DNA from: an uncultured Muribaculaceae bacterium
GTDB taxonomy: Bacteria > Bacteroidota > Bacteroidia > Bacteroidales > Muribaculaceae
NCBI GenBank assembly: GCA_910576775.1
Contig: CAJTJV010000044.1
Span: 1-18,715 of the forward strand
Direction: 5' to 3'
DNA length: 18,715 bases
In this document: one piece after another, positions 1-8,241 of the stretch
How the letters are laid out: every line of letters starts with the position of its first letter
Numbering within the stretch: the stretch's first letter is position 1
Translations under genes and position numbers: made by a program
Notes under the pieces: generated by a model
The model's input: the letters and a program-made list of their open reading frames with translations, nothing else
The model's database searches: none
What the model was told of the DNA's origin: nothing

Positions 1-21
1 TATTGCATCTGAAGTTTTCAT
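1..21 (-). CDS. Possible 5' end of a divergent gene running off the left edge
   Basis: On the minus strand, positions 21 to 1 read ATG AAA ACT TCA GAT GCA ATA (M-K-T-S-D-A-I), open to the window edge. A TAATTTTG element matching the Bacteroidetes -7 consensus lies 4 bases upstream, so the transcript would start almost at the ATG. Seven codons are too few to identify a product. The call rests only on the start codon, the A-rich second codon and the promoter-like element; it may be chance. Confidence 0.25.
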
Positions 22-25
22 GACG

Positions 26-33
26 CAAAATTA
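26..33 (-). promoter_or_regulatory. Candidate -7 element (TAATTTTG) for the divergent left-edge gene
   Basis: The minus strand reads TAATTTTG, a full match to TAnnTTTG. No good TTTG -33 box is visible about 19 bases upstream, so support is weak. If used, the transcript would be leaderless or nearly so relative to the ATG at 21. Confidence 0.25.
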
Positions 34-63
34 ACAATTCCTAAATTTTTTCATGCACCGGAA

Positions 64-94
64 TTTCGGCTTGTGCCGAAAAAGTCTATATTTG
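64..94 (+). promoter_or_regulatory. Bacteroidetes-type promoter with an inverted repeat in its spacer
   Basis: TATATTTG at 87-94 is a perfect TAnnTTTG -7 element. TTTC at 64-67, 19 bases upstream, is a one-mismatch -33 box. Transcription would start near 99, leaving a leader of about 22 bases before the ATG at 121. A perfect 7-bp inverted repeat (TTTCGGC, TTGT loop, GCCGAAA; 64-81) covers the -33 box and most of the spacer. That position suits an operator, though it could also be a remnant of a terminator. Confidence 0.55.
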
Positions 95-120
95 CCGAGG
101 ATTTAAAAACTGTTGTGTCT

Positions 121-2199
121 ATGAAAGATATTTTTACACTAATTCCGGCTGTTCTTATGATGATGCTTCCGGTGGGCTTGTCTGCCGCTACGGATGTAGT
201 TCCTTTTCGTTCCCATGGAATTTCCGGTACCCGAGGGGAAGCCATGACAGCGCAGCCGCGTATGTCGTTTGTCAATGCGGCGATAAAGGCTCCGGCGAAA
301 GCCGTGCCTGATGATGGTCGTGAGTATATCACTGTGATAGAAGAAGATTTCTCTCTATTTACTGCCGGAACAGAAGACGAACCTGACAAGACTTTTCTTG
401 AAGGTACAAACGAGGTTATACCTTCGAAATACACCCACACTCCCGGATGGAAAGGACGTGGAATTATGTCGGCAGGAGGAGCTGTCTGTATAGGTCTTGT
501 GACAGACCCTTATACCCAGGCAACTATGACAGGACAGATTGAGTTACCTGAACTCGATCTTCATAAAGATGCGGGCAGAGCATATCTGAGTTTCAGAGCC
601 AAGCCTCTGCCTCCGGATGTCGATATGCTTACAATCCGCTGGGTGACGACTCCTGATGCTGAAAATCCTATGGGATACACCGGAGAAGAGCAGACCGTTT
701 ATATTCAGCCCGGAATGTGGCAGACTGTAGAGGTGGATCTTACAGAATGCCCTGAGAACGCTTGCGTGCAGATTTTCAGCGAGTATCACGAAGTGCTCAT
801 CGATGATATAAAAATAATGCAGCATCAGCCGGAGGTCGACGCTCCGAAAGCTCTCAAATGGACCGACTACACCGGCGACAGTTTTACAGCGCATTGGACG
901 AAGGTCGAGGGTGCAGACCACTACATCCTCAACTGCTTCTATGTCCGCCGAGAGGCTACGGAAGAAATGCCGGCTGATTACAAGTACATACTCAAGGATA
1001 AAGAACTTACCGATACGTTATATCATTTTACCGGACTCAAGCCCGAACGCGTCTATTACTATTATGTACGTGCCGTCGGTCCGACCGGACAGATTAGCGA
1101 GGAATCAAGAGTTGTGGAAGTAATGGCGCTTACAGTACCGGCAGGCGTTACCTTCGATAATGTCACCTCCAAAGGCTTCGACGTAAGCTGGGAGCCTGTC
1201 CTCAATGCTGAAAGCTATGAGGTGAATACGTCTCTTGCGCATGTCGCTCCGGCTGATGAAGACTTTGATCTCGTAAACGATGATTTTTCCGCTATTGTCA
1301 GTGAAGGCTCCATCGGCAATCCATATGGAAATACCTACGGCTATTATGATATGAACATCTATGGCATGAACCGCGCCGGATGGGTGATGTATGAAGGCGG
1401 TGTCATAAACGGTGGAATCTGTCTACACAATTATGTCTCGGCATATGGCGAACAGTATTATGGCGAGCTTGTATCACCTATATATGTAATCAGCCAGTCG
1501 ACAGGCGATATCACTATTGAGGCCGATTTTGCCACTGACGACAAAGGCGTAATGCCATATATCCAGGTAGGTGTGGTGGAGAAAATCGATGGCAAGAGTA
1601 CTTGGGTGCTCGGTGCCGGCGGCGTTATCGACGTAGACCTCAACAGGGAATGGAAGCGCGTCAAGCTTCAGTATAAAGTAAAGCCGGGCATTATCCGGTT
1701 CTCCATAGGCTGTACCGACGGCGACTGGCTTTATATGGATAACCTGCGTATCTCTATCGGGTTACCCAAGGGTGGCATACAGATTATGCCTTACCATAGC
1801 CGTACTGTGTATGAGGAAGAGGGATACACCCTACATGTGCCGACGCCCGACCGCACCGAGAACGATGCATATGGAGTGTCGCTTACAGCAGTCCGCCGCA
1901 AGCCCGGTTCGTCGTTCTTCCCAATCTACATCTATAGTGAGGACAGCCCCTTCTATGATGTCCCGGATATCGACTGGAGCGGAGAGGCCGGCGTATGCAC
2001 GGATATGACGGCAGTACATGCCAAGGCAATTGCCGGAGGTCTGGAGATAATGAATCCCGGATGTCGGGAGGTCGTTGTCAGCGATTTGTCCGGTCGTACG
2101 ATAGCGCGTACTGAGGAAGCTTCCTCGTCCATAGCCTTGCGCACGGGAATATATATCGTATCCTCAAAAGGATATGTCTCTAAAATATTCGTAAAATAA
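121..2199 (+). CDS. Secreted multidomain protein: two beta-sandwich domains, FN3-like segments, T9SS-like C-terminal tail
   Basis: This is a 692-residue exported protein, probably a surface or secreted adhesin-like or binding protein; no catalytic motif is visible. I chose the ATG at 121 because it opens directly into a signal peptide (MKDIFTLIPAVLMMMLPVGLSAA). An upstream in-frame GTG at 73 overlaps the promoter element. Residues about 72-236 form a beta-sandwich starting with an E-E-D-F-S motif and ending in IDDIKI. Residues about 241-337 are fibronectin-III-like (YYYYVRAVG strand). A second FN3-like start (about 338-386) runs into another beta-sandwich (about 386-545, D-D-F-S to MDNLRI), after which FN3-like strands resume (about 550-605). 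The tail, about 631-692, has LSGRTIAR and GIYIVSSKG followed by KIFVK, resembling T9SS type A sorting domains. The next gene is 39 bases downstream and probably cotranscribed. Domain calls are by eye; the ligand is unknown. Confidence 0.8.
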   Translation: MKDIFTLIPAVLMMMLPVGLSAATDVVPFRSHGISGTRGEAMTAQPRMSFVNAAIKAPAKAVPDDGREYITVIEEDFSLFTAGTEDEPDKTFLEGTNEVIPSKYTHTPGWKGRGIMSAGGAVCIGLVTDPYTQATMTGQIELPELDLHKDAGRAYLSFRAKPLPPDVDMLTIRWVTTPDAENPMGYTGEEQTVYIQPGMWQTVEVDLTECPENACVQIFSEYHEVLIDDIKIMQHQPEVDAPKALKWTDYTGDSFTAHWTKVEGADHYILNCFYVRREATEEMPADYKYILKDKELTDTLYHFTGLKPERVYYYYVRAVGPTGQISEESRVVEVMALTVPAGVTFDNVTSKGFDVSWEPVLNAESYEVNTSLAHVAPADEDFDLVNDDFSAIVSEGSIGNPYGNTYGYYDMNIYGMNRAGWVMYEGGVINGGICLHNYVSAYGEQYYGELVSPIYVISQSTGDITIEADFATDDKGVMPYIQVGVVEKIDGKSTWVLGAGGVIDVDLNREWKRVKLQYKVKPGIIRFSIGCTDGDWLYMDNLRISIGLPKGGIQIMPYHSRTVYEEEGYTLHVPTPDRTENDAYGVSLTAVRRKPGSSFFPIYIYSEDSPFYDVPDIDWSGEAGVCTDMTAVHAKAIAGGLEIMNPGCREVVVSDLSGRTIARTEEASSSIALRTGIYIVSSKGYVSKIFVK

Positions 2200-2238
2200 T
2201 AATCATCATAATTTACACATAAAACTAAACCGGATTTT

Positions 2239-5200
2239 ATGAAAAAACATTTATCCATCGCTCTTGCGGCTCTGCTTACCGCCATGTCGTTGTCGGCGGA
2301 GGTGATGACGCCCTACACCGAGCAATTCGACAATCTGTCGTTCCGCCCGGTAGGCTGGAAAAACATTCTGTCCTCATCCTATTCGCCCGGTTCCTACACA
2401 GTCAGTGCAGAAGGCGGACATTCGGGAGGATATATAACAGCAAAGCAGTACAGTAGCTATTTCTCTTCATATTATGGAAATTACAGCTACTCAGACCTTC
2501 TCGCCACTCCTAAGGTATCGGGCGAGATAAGTATCTGGGTACGAAAGAATGGTACCGAGCCATCGCTTACATTTTATAAGCTTGTCGACCAGAATACGGT
2601 GCCGAGCGGTTACTCCGCTCCAAGTTTGGTGGATGGTACGTCAATCAATATTGTCAAGGATGTCGCTATCGACGATTGGACGCGGATTACGGTAAGTGAT
2701 GTGCCGGACGGTACATATATAGGCATCCGTGCCCACGACCTCGATCTTGATGAATTCACTGCCTCGACAGCCGATGTCATTCCCTTCAAGCTTCTCTACT
2801 GCAAGGTCGAGAACCAGTCGGGAAACACTATTACTGCGAGTCCTGACAATACTTTCACTCTCAAGTTCAAGGTTACGATGGAGAATGCCGGTGACGTTGA
2901 TTTTGGTGGCATTACTCCGGTTGCCGTAGAGGTTGTGAACAATCCGGCTAAGGTTACATTCGGTACGGGAGAGATTACAGAGGCTCTGCCGCGTGGCGCC
3001 AAGGTGGAAAAAGAATTCAGCATCACCGGCAACCATGTACAGGCTGAGGGTATAAAGGCTTATTCCTACTCTGTAAAACTATCGCATCCCGACATGAGTA
3101 CTTTTGAAGGCAGTCTCGGAACTCTTACGTTCATTCCATACGAGCCGAACCCCAAATTCATGTACAACGAGGGCAATGACGCCAACCAAAGCAGTTATAA
3201 TGATGTCAATGCCGTTGAACGCATCACAATCGGAGTCGGGACTGCTCCCGAACGTACTATGTGGATGTGGAATTCCGGTATCGCCGACATGGAGGTTACC
3301 TCCACAACCCTTACCGGCGGTTTCACGGCCGATGTCAATGCTTTCACAATCGCACCGGGCGGAAAGAAGGCAATCAAAATTAGCGCGCCTGCCGTGGTCG
3401 GAATCAACGATGGTAGTATAACATTTACTGAAAAGACTCTGGGCGAAATCAGTTATGATTTGCGTGCCCTCGTTACTGATGACGGCAAATTCTTCGAGGA
3501 TTTCGAAGGAGAGGAAGCTCCGCTCGGATGGGTGTTCGGTAATCCATGGAAACTCAATGCCGTCAATACCTCTCTTGCAACTATCGGTGGTATAAATGGT
3601 GCGGAATCGCCGTATGCTTCATCAAAAGGCATGTTGATTACACCGAAACTGAAATTCGCCGAGGGAGAGACGCTATGTTTCACAGCTACAAAGAAGGATA
3701 ATACAAGTTCCCTGCTTACCATATATACCTCTTCCGACCGTATCAGCTGGACTCCTGCGCTGGTTGTCAATGCCCGTGCGACTGAAGGACAGGAACTTTT
3801 CGGTGAGGACAAGCCCACAGGAACCGGTTACGGCACGTATGAATTCGGTATTTTCTCCGCTCATATGCCCGAAGGTGAATCATATGTCGCATTTGAAGCC
3901 GGCGGTGTTGTTGTTGACAATGTGTATGGCGGAGAGGCAGTCGATGTTCCCCATGATCTGTATGTTACCGCTATGAGTACTCCAAAGGAGGGTACGGGTT
4001 CAGTCAACGCCCGCTATATTACCTCTATCTCTGTGCGCAACCTTCTTGCCAAGGAAGAAAGTGATTACCGCGTGGCACTCTTCTTTGATGACAAGGAGCT
4101 TGCCGCATCTACCGATACAGAGACTATCGCGGCAGGTGCTGACAAAACTTTCGAGATAGTCGCTACCCCCCACGTTGAAGGGACATATACCGCAACTATC
4201 GTGTTTATGAAAGGTGACGAAAAATATGAACTTGCCAAATTTGATGCTGTAATCGGTCCAGAAAAGGCCGAGGCCATATATCAGGTAGGCGACGAGAAGA
4301 TTACGAATACCGATCCGTTCAATACCGGTTATGCAGGCGTACAGACTCAGATTCTTTATAAGGCCGATATGCTTCAGATGGAGAAAGGAATGAAGATTAC
4401 AGGTGTATATTTCACCGGTGCCAATTCTGCGGCTTTCACCAAGCATGTTAAAGTATGGGCTGAGAATACATACGACGAAGAATATCCGGAAAAGGATATA
4501 GAGCCTGCATCTGTTGCCGGCATGACACTTGTCTATGATAAAGATTATGAATTCCCGGTTGTCGGCAACACGAGCACAAAGGTATATGAAGATGTATTTC
4601 ATATCGTATTCGACACCCCGTTCGAGTACACGGGAGCAAATCTGCGTCTTGCTTTCGAGCTTATTGGCGGTGAAGAAGGCGGCTATGGCACAAATGTGAT
4701 GTTTATGGTCGACAATACAGGCTATGATTATTACAATGACAAATACAATCACTATGCCATTGTCAACAAGCAGCGCTACAGCGAGGATCTTGAGGACGAA
4801 GCCTCTTGGTTGCTCTTCCGGGTAGGTCTGCCGGCTACATTCTTTACCGTCGCTAAGGATGTGGTTACCGTCAAAGGTACCGTCGCCGATGATTTCGGCA
4901 CTCCGGTCGAAGGTGCACAGCTTACATTCGAGTCAGGCGACATTCTCTATTCGGCTGTTTCCGATGCGGCCGGCGAATATGCGATGAATGTAGCCAATGT
5001 ATCTCTTGTCTATACACTCGCAGTAAAGGCGGAATCCTTTGACGATGCTGTCCGCGAAGACATAATACTCAATGCTAAGCAACCTGAAGCCACTTTCGAC
5101 GTTACTATGAAATGGATCGATCGTACGGCAACTCTCAGCGGCCACGTATATGATTCTACAGTTAACCATGACGAACCCGTAGGCGCCGGTGTGGAAATAA

Positions 5201-5526
5201 CCCTGACCTCCGGCAATGAATCGGTATCGGCTCCTGTCGCCGAAGACGGATCCTTTACTCTTACAGTGCCCGATTTCAGTCTGCCCTATGCAGTATCGAT
5301 TACTGAAGCCGGTATGGTACGCTATACCAACATCCATACCTTTGGTTCGAAGTCCGATGAGGCTGATTATTATATCGCTTACTCTGCAATCGATGAGATT
5401 TCCATCGAGGGGGTAGCCGGTGCTGAATATTTCAATCTCCAGGGCATGAAGGTAACGAATCCCGTTTCCGGAAAGGTATATCTGCGTCGCATAGCGGGTA
5501 AAGTCGACAAAGTATTGGTAAAATAA
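2239..5526 (+). CDS. Large secreted surface protein with choice-of-anchor/cleaved-adhesin and carboxypeptidase-regulatory-like domains
   Basis: This is a 1095-residue exported protein with signal peptide MKKHLSIALAALLTAMSLSA. The N-terminal part (about 22-175) starts with a choice-of-anchor-J-like strand ending in a G-W pair (RPVGW). An extended beta-rich region with CARDB-like segments follows. A second choice-of-anchor/cleaved-adhesin domain begins at FFEDFEGEEAPLGW (about 418-565), then a CARDB-like domain (about 578-665) and another beta-sandwich (about 681-870). Two carboxypeptidase-regulatory-like domains start at VTVKGTVADDFGTPVEGA (about 875) and ATLSGHVYD (about 964). The tail has EYFNLQGMKV, GKVYLRR and KVLVK, typical of T9SS-like sorting tails in Bacteroidales. 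No protease or glycosidase motif is visible, so adhesion or scaffold is the safest reading. It shares a transcription unit with the gene ending at 2199 and is closed by the hairpin at 5539. Some relatives carry peptidase domains, but I see none here. Confidence 0.8.
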   Translation: MKKHLSIALAALLTAMSLSAEVMTPYTEQFDNLSFRPVGWKNILSSSYSPGSYTVSAEGGHSGGYITAKQYSSYFSSYYGNYSYSDLLATPKVSGEISIWVRKNGTEPSLTFYKLVDQNTVPSGYSAPSLVDGTSINIVKDVAIDDWTRITVSDVPDGTYIGIRAHDLDLDEFTASTADVIPFKLLYCKVENQSGNTITASPDNTFTLKFKVTMENAGDVDFGGITPVAVEVVNNPAKVTFGTGEITEALPRGAKVEKEFSITGNHVQAEGIKAYSYSVKLSHPDMSTFEGSLGTLTFIPYEPNPKFMYNEGNDANQSSYNDVNAVERITIGVGTAPERTMWMWNSGIADMEVTSTTLTGGFTADVNAFTIAPGGKKAIKISAPAVVGINDGSITFTEKTLGEISYDLRALVTDDGKFFEDFEGEEAPLGWVFGNPWKLNAVNTSLATIGGINGAESPYASSKGMLITPKLKFAEGETLCFTATKKDNTSSLLTIYTSSDRISWTPALVVNARATEGQELFGEDKPTGTGYGTYEFGIFSAHMPEGESYVAFEAGGVVVDNVYGGEAVDVPHDLYVTAMSTPKEGTGSVNARYITSISVRNLLAKEESDYRVALFFDDKELAASTDTETIAAGADKTFEIVATPHVEGTYTATIVFMKGDEKYELAKFDAVIGPEKAEAIYQVGDEKITNTDPFNTGYAGVQTQILYKADMLQMEKGMKITGVYFTGANSAAFTKHVKVWAENTYDEEYPEKDIEPASVAGMTLVYDKDYEFPVVGNTSTKVYEDVFHIVFDTPFEYTGANLRLAFELIGGEEGGYGTNVMFMVDNTGYDYYNDKYNHYAIVNKQRYSEDLEDEASWLLFRVGLPATFFTVAKDVVTVKGTVADDFGTPVEGAQLTFESGDILYSAVSDAAGEYAMNVANVSLVYTLAVKAESFDDAVREDIILNAKQPEATFDVTMKWIDRTATLSGHVYDSTVNHDEPVGAGVEITLTSGNESVSAPVAEDGSFTLTVPDFSLPYAVSITEAGMVRYTNIHTFGSKSDEADYYIAYSAIDEISIEGVAGAEYFNLQGMKVTNPVSGKVYLRRIAGKVDKVLVK

Positions 5527-5538
5527 TCAATACCCCCA

Positions 5539-5584
5539 CATATAAAAGAAATGGCCGCCATCCGGTGGCCATTTCTTTTATATG
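5539..5584. terminator. Bidirectional terminator between convergent genes
   Basis: Positions 5539-5556 and 5567-5584 form an uninterrupted 18-bp stem. Three more pairs inside it (one G-U) leave an ATCC loop at 5560-5563, for 21 pairs in total. The loop-proximal part is GC-rich (GGCC/GGCC) and the outer part is A/T-rich on both sides, so each strand ends in a U-rich run. It lies between the stop at 5526 (+) and the stop at 5601 (-) and can serve both. Confidence 0.9.
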
Positions 5585-5600
5585 GATATGTAGAGTACCC

Positions 5601-7205
5601 TTATAGGCTTTCAATTTCACTTGTCCTGGCAAGGTGTTTTATCATGCGTCGGACGGTACTCCATTTGGGGAAAATGGCGAATGGCCGCACGTTGCTGTAG
5701 CTGATGAGGATTATTATAAGTGAGAAAATAGATGCCGTCAGCAGCCATCCGTATATCTCTTTCATAGATACCACAAGAGCTTGTTGCCTAACCATGCCAA
5801 AGAGTTGTTCCGGAGGTATATTTGTTATGCCGGGATTGAAATCTTCCATATTTGTTCCGAATAGGGCGCTGTTTTTCGCCATTGTGTGACGCAACCATTC
5901 CCCGATGAGCGCCGGACCTAAGGTAGCTCCCATTACGGCACCGGTAAAACCGTTGATAGTTAAGGCCTGCGGAAAGACGGTGAACGGCAAACCGCTCTGT
6001 ACTATTGATGTCAGGAATACTATGGAAATTATCACCGCTGCCGCGCCTCTGAAAAATAACGGAATGAAAAGCATCTCTTTCTCCACTCCATAATCTATGA
6101 AGAAATAGAAATATGCCAGATAGACGGCGGCAAGGAAGAACCCGATGGCGGCCATGGTCTTATAACGCCATTTATGCAGCGCGAAAGTGAAATATGTGAA
6201 TCCGCATCCCGACACAATGCCGGCCAATGCATACCAGTTCAGGTCGATAAGATTTGTTTCATCGAAGCCGAGGATGCCGGAAGCATAACTGTGCTCGAAC
6301 ACATGTTCGGTGGCGAGAAGTGTGAAGAATACGAGATAAATCAATGTGGCTCGGATTACATTCCTGTTTCCCATCGCCTGAAAGGATATATAAGGATGGT
6401 GGAGAAATGTCATCCGCCATAGGTTGATACCCATGCAGGCGGTACCGAGAAATGCGGCGCCGCGGATTTCGGAGGCGTCCCACCAGTCGTGGAAATTGCC
6501 ATATACACATATGAAGGTGAAGCACATCATGAAAACCGCCCATAATGCAGCTCCAATCCAGTCTATGCCGAGCAATGGAATAAACAGCGGTGTGCGCACC
6601 GGTCTGACAAGGACAAGCACAAGAATCAACATCAGCGCAAGAATTCCCGTCATTATCCAATGCATGTATTCCCATTGCGAGAAGAATGCGGTATAGATTG
6701 TCGCGATGCCACTCAGCTGAATCACACCGTCTACGACGATATATACATAGCAGAAAAATATCGCCATGTCGCGTACAGGCGTCAGCCAGAGCTGTATTGT
6801 GGAGTTGCAGGCGAAGGTTGCCTGCATTCTGAACCATCCGGCAATGAAACATGTGGCAACCAATACCGGAACACTGGAAGTCCGGGCGCATATGATATTG
6901 GCTACAATCAAGACGATACATGCCGACAGCAGCTGTGTGCGGTTGGAAAACCGGAATTTGATGCGGAACATCACAGCGAAATTCACCGACATGCCGATGA
7001 GAGATGCGTAGCCGGCCATAAGAATGTCTTCCTGCATCAGCGCAGTGGTACCTGCCATCTCTGAGGCTGATGCGAGATATAAACCGCCCGAAAACTGGAT
7101 TATGAGGACAAAGATAATAAACAGATACGGTTTAAGCCGACGGGGAATAAAGTCGGGGACGTCCGGAATATCGAACGGTCCTTGATGAACAATCCGGTCT
7201 GACAT
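5601..7205 (-). CDS. EmrB/DHA2-type MFS drug-efflux permease
   Basis: This is a 534-residue inner-membrane protein with about 14 predicted helices (roughly residues 25-48, 60-82, 90-107, 112-135, 145-170, 179-199, then eight more to about residue 505). That is the topology of the DHA2/EmrB branch of the major facilitator superfamily, which exports hydrophobic compounds by proton antiport. The family assignment rests on this topology and on its position directly after an EmrA-type fusion protein and a TolC-type channel. Sequence hallmarks are weak: the loop after helix 2 reads RIKFRFSNRTQLL instead of the usual G-x-L-x-D-R-x-G-R motif A, and the motif C region in helix 5 is degenerate, although W-x-Y-x-x-W-I follows. 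The start ATG lies 1 base after the preceding stop (TGATATG), indicating translational coupling. It is the last gene of its operon. The substrate is unknown. Confidence 0.85.
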   Translation of the reverse strand: MSDRIVHQGPFDIPDVPDFIPRRLKPYLFIIFVLIIQFSGGLYLASASEMAGTTALMQEDILMAGYASLIGMSVNFAVMFRIKFRFSNRTQLLSACIVLIVANIICARTSSVPVLVATCFIAGWFRMQATFACNSTIQLWLTPVRDMAIFFCYVYIVVDGVIQLSGIATIYTAFFSQWEYMHWIMTGILALMLILVLVLVRPVRTPLFIPLLGIDWIGAALWAVFMMCFTFICVYGNFHDWWDASEIRGAAFLGTACMGINLWRMTFLHHPYISFQAMGNRNVIRATLIYLVFFTLLATEHVFEHSYASGILGFDETNLIDLNWYALAGIVSGCGFTYFTFALHKWRYKTMAAIGFFLAAVYLAYFYFFIDYGVEKEMLFIPLFFRGAAAVIISIVFLTSIVQSGLPFTVFPQALTINGFTGAVMGATLGPALIGEWLRHTMAKNSALFGTNMEDFNPGITNIPPEQLFGMVRQQALVVSMKEIYGWLLTASIFSLIIILISYSNVRPFAIFPKWSTVRRMIKHLARTSEIESL

Positions 7206-7206
7206 A

Positions 7207-8241
7207 TCAGTATTTTATGCGGCATTCCACATTCATGCCGGCGGCTAGACGCGCTATGTCGGCGGTATTGTTGTCGGCGGTGAATTCTATTCTAACCGGG
7301 ACTCGCTGGCGGACTTTCACGAAATTCCCGGCCGAGTTGTCCTGCGGCAGAATGGAAAGGGTTGCGCCGGTAGCTGCGGATATGGCCGCTACCTCGCCGG
7401 TGAAAGTCACGTCGGGGATGGCGTCGACTGTGATGTTGACTTTGCTGCCGGGGTTTATGTGTTTGAGTTGTGTTTCCTTGTAATTCGCCGCTATCCATAC
7501 GTCGCTGCTGTCGACCAGATCGAGCAATGTCTGACCGGGCTGTACAAGTTGCCCCGCCTGAATCTCCTTGCGGGAGGTGTAGCCGTCGCATGGTGCGAGT
7601 ATGACAGTATAGCTGAGATTGAGTTCTGCGGTCTCTAACAAAGCTTTGGCAAGCTCGATACCCGCCTCCGACTGCGAAATGCGACGGCGGTTGATATCTA
7701 CTATGGCAGATGTGGCGTTCCGTTGGCGCGATAACATTTCATAGCGGGCTTTCTTGGCTTCGTAGTCGGTTTTTGCACCATCGTATTGTTGCTGAGTGAC
7801 TGCATCCCGGGACAGAAGATTCTTATAGCGGTCAAGGTCGGCGGCAGCCATCTCCATCAGTACTTTGGCTTCTGTTATAGATGCCTCGCTTACGGCCACA
7901 TTGGCGGATGCCGAAATTACGGAATGATCGGCGACACTGCGTCCGGCTACAGCGTTCTGATAATCGGCGGTAGCACGCGCCACATTCAATCGCATGTCGG
8001 CATCATCGATGATGATGAGTGTATCGCCTTTTCTCACATGTTCATATTCATTGAACCGGATTTCCTTGATATATCCTTGTACGCGGCTGTTTACAGGTAC
8101 AATGTGGCGGCAAATCTGCGCGTTGTCGGTAAATTCGACATATCCGAGATGGATGAATCTGGAACCGACCCATATAGCGGCCGTAAAAACTACTGCAAGT
8201 GTGATTATGTATGATAGTATTTTTTTACTGTGGTGTTTCAT
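7207..8241 (-). CDS. EmrA/HlyD-family periplasmic membrane-fusion (adaptor) protein
   Basis: This 344-residue adaptor should link the permease to the outer-membrane channel. It has one N-terminal membrane anchor (about 9-28). The signature TDNAQICRHIVPVNSRVQGY (about 38-57) opens the biotinyl-lipoyl half-motif. A long alpha-helical hairpin (about 82-208) follows, and the second lipoyl half lies near 213-245 (LAPCDGYTSRKEIQAGQLV). The beta-barrel carries TGATLSILPQDN followed by GNFVKVRQRVPVRI (about 291-318), very close to the GSGA-x-F-x-LLPP-x-NATGNFVKV-x-QR-x-PVRI pattern of EmrA. Length and architecture are normal for EmrA. Its ATG overlaps the stop of the TolC-like gene (ATGA, 8238-8241), and its own stop is 1 base from the permease start. 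Confidence in the family is high; the substrate is not predictable. Confidence 0.95.
   Translation of the reverse strand: MKHHSKKILSYIITLAVVFTAAIWVGSRFIHLGYVEFTDNAQICRHIVPVNSRVQGYIKEIRFNEYEHVRKGDTLIIIDDADMRLNVARATADYQNAVAGRSVADHSVISASANVAVSEASITEAKVLMEMAAADLDRYKNLLSRDAVTQQQYDGAKTDYEAKKARYEMLSRQRNATSAIVDINRRRISQSEAGIELAKALLETAELNLSYTVILAPCDGYTSRKEIQAGQLVQPGQTLLDLVDSSDVWIAANYKETQLKHINPGSKVNITVDAIPDVTFTGEVAAISAATGATLSILPQDNSAGNFVKVRQRVPVRIEFTADNNTADIARLAAGMNVECRIKY

Noticed and set aside
4000..4752. Minus-strand open frame (250 codons) within the second surface-protein gene
   Set aside because: The + strand frame carries a continuous domain structure across it; the antisense frame has no recognisable domain and no promoter.
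6259..6921. Minus-strand open frame (220 codons) in another frame of the permease gene
   Set aside because: Overlaps the 14-helix permease in an alternative frame; His/Arg/Cys-rich without hydrophobic pattern or motif.
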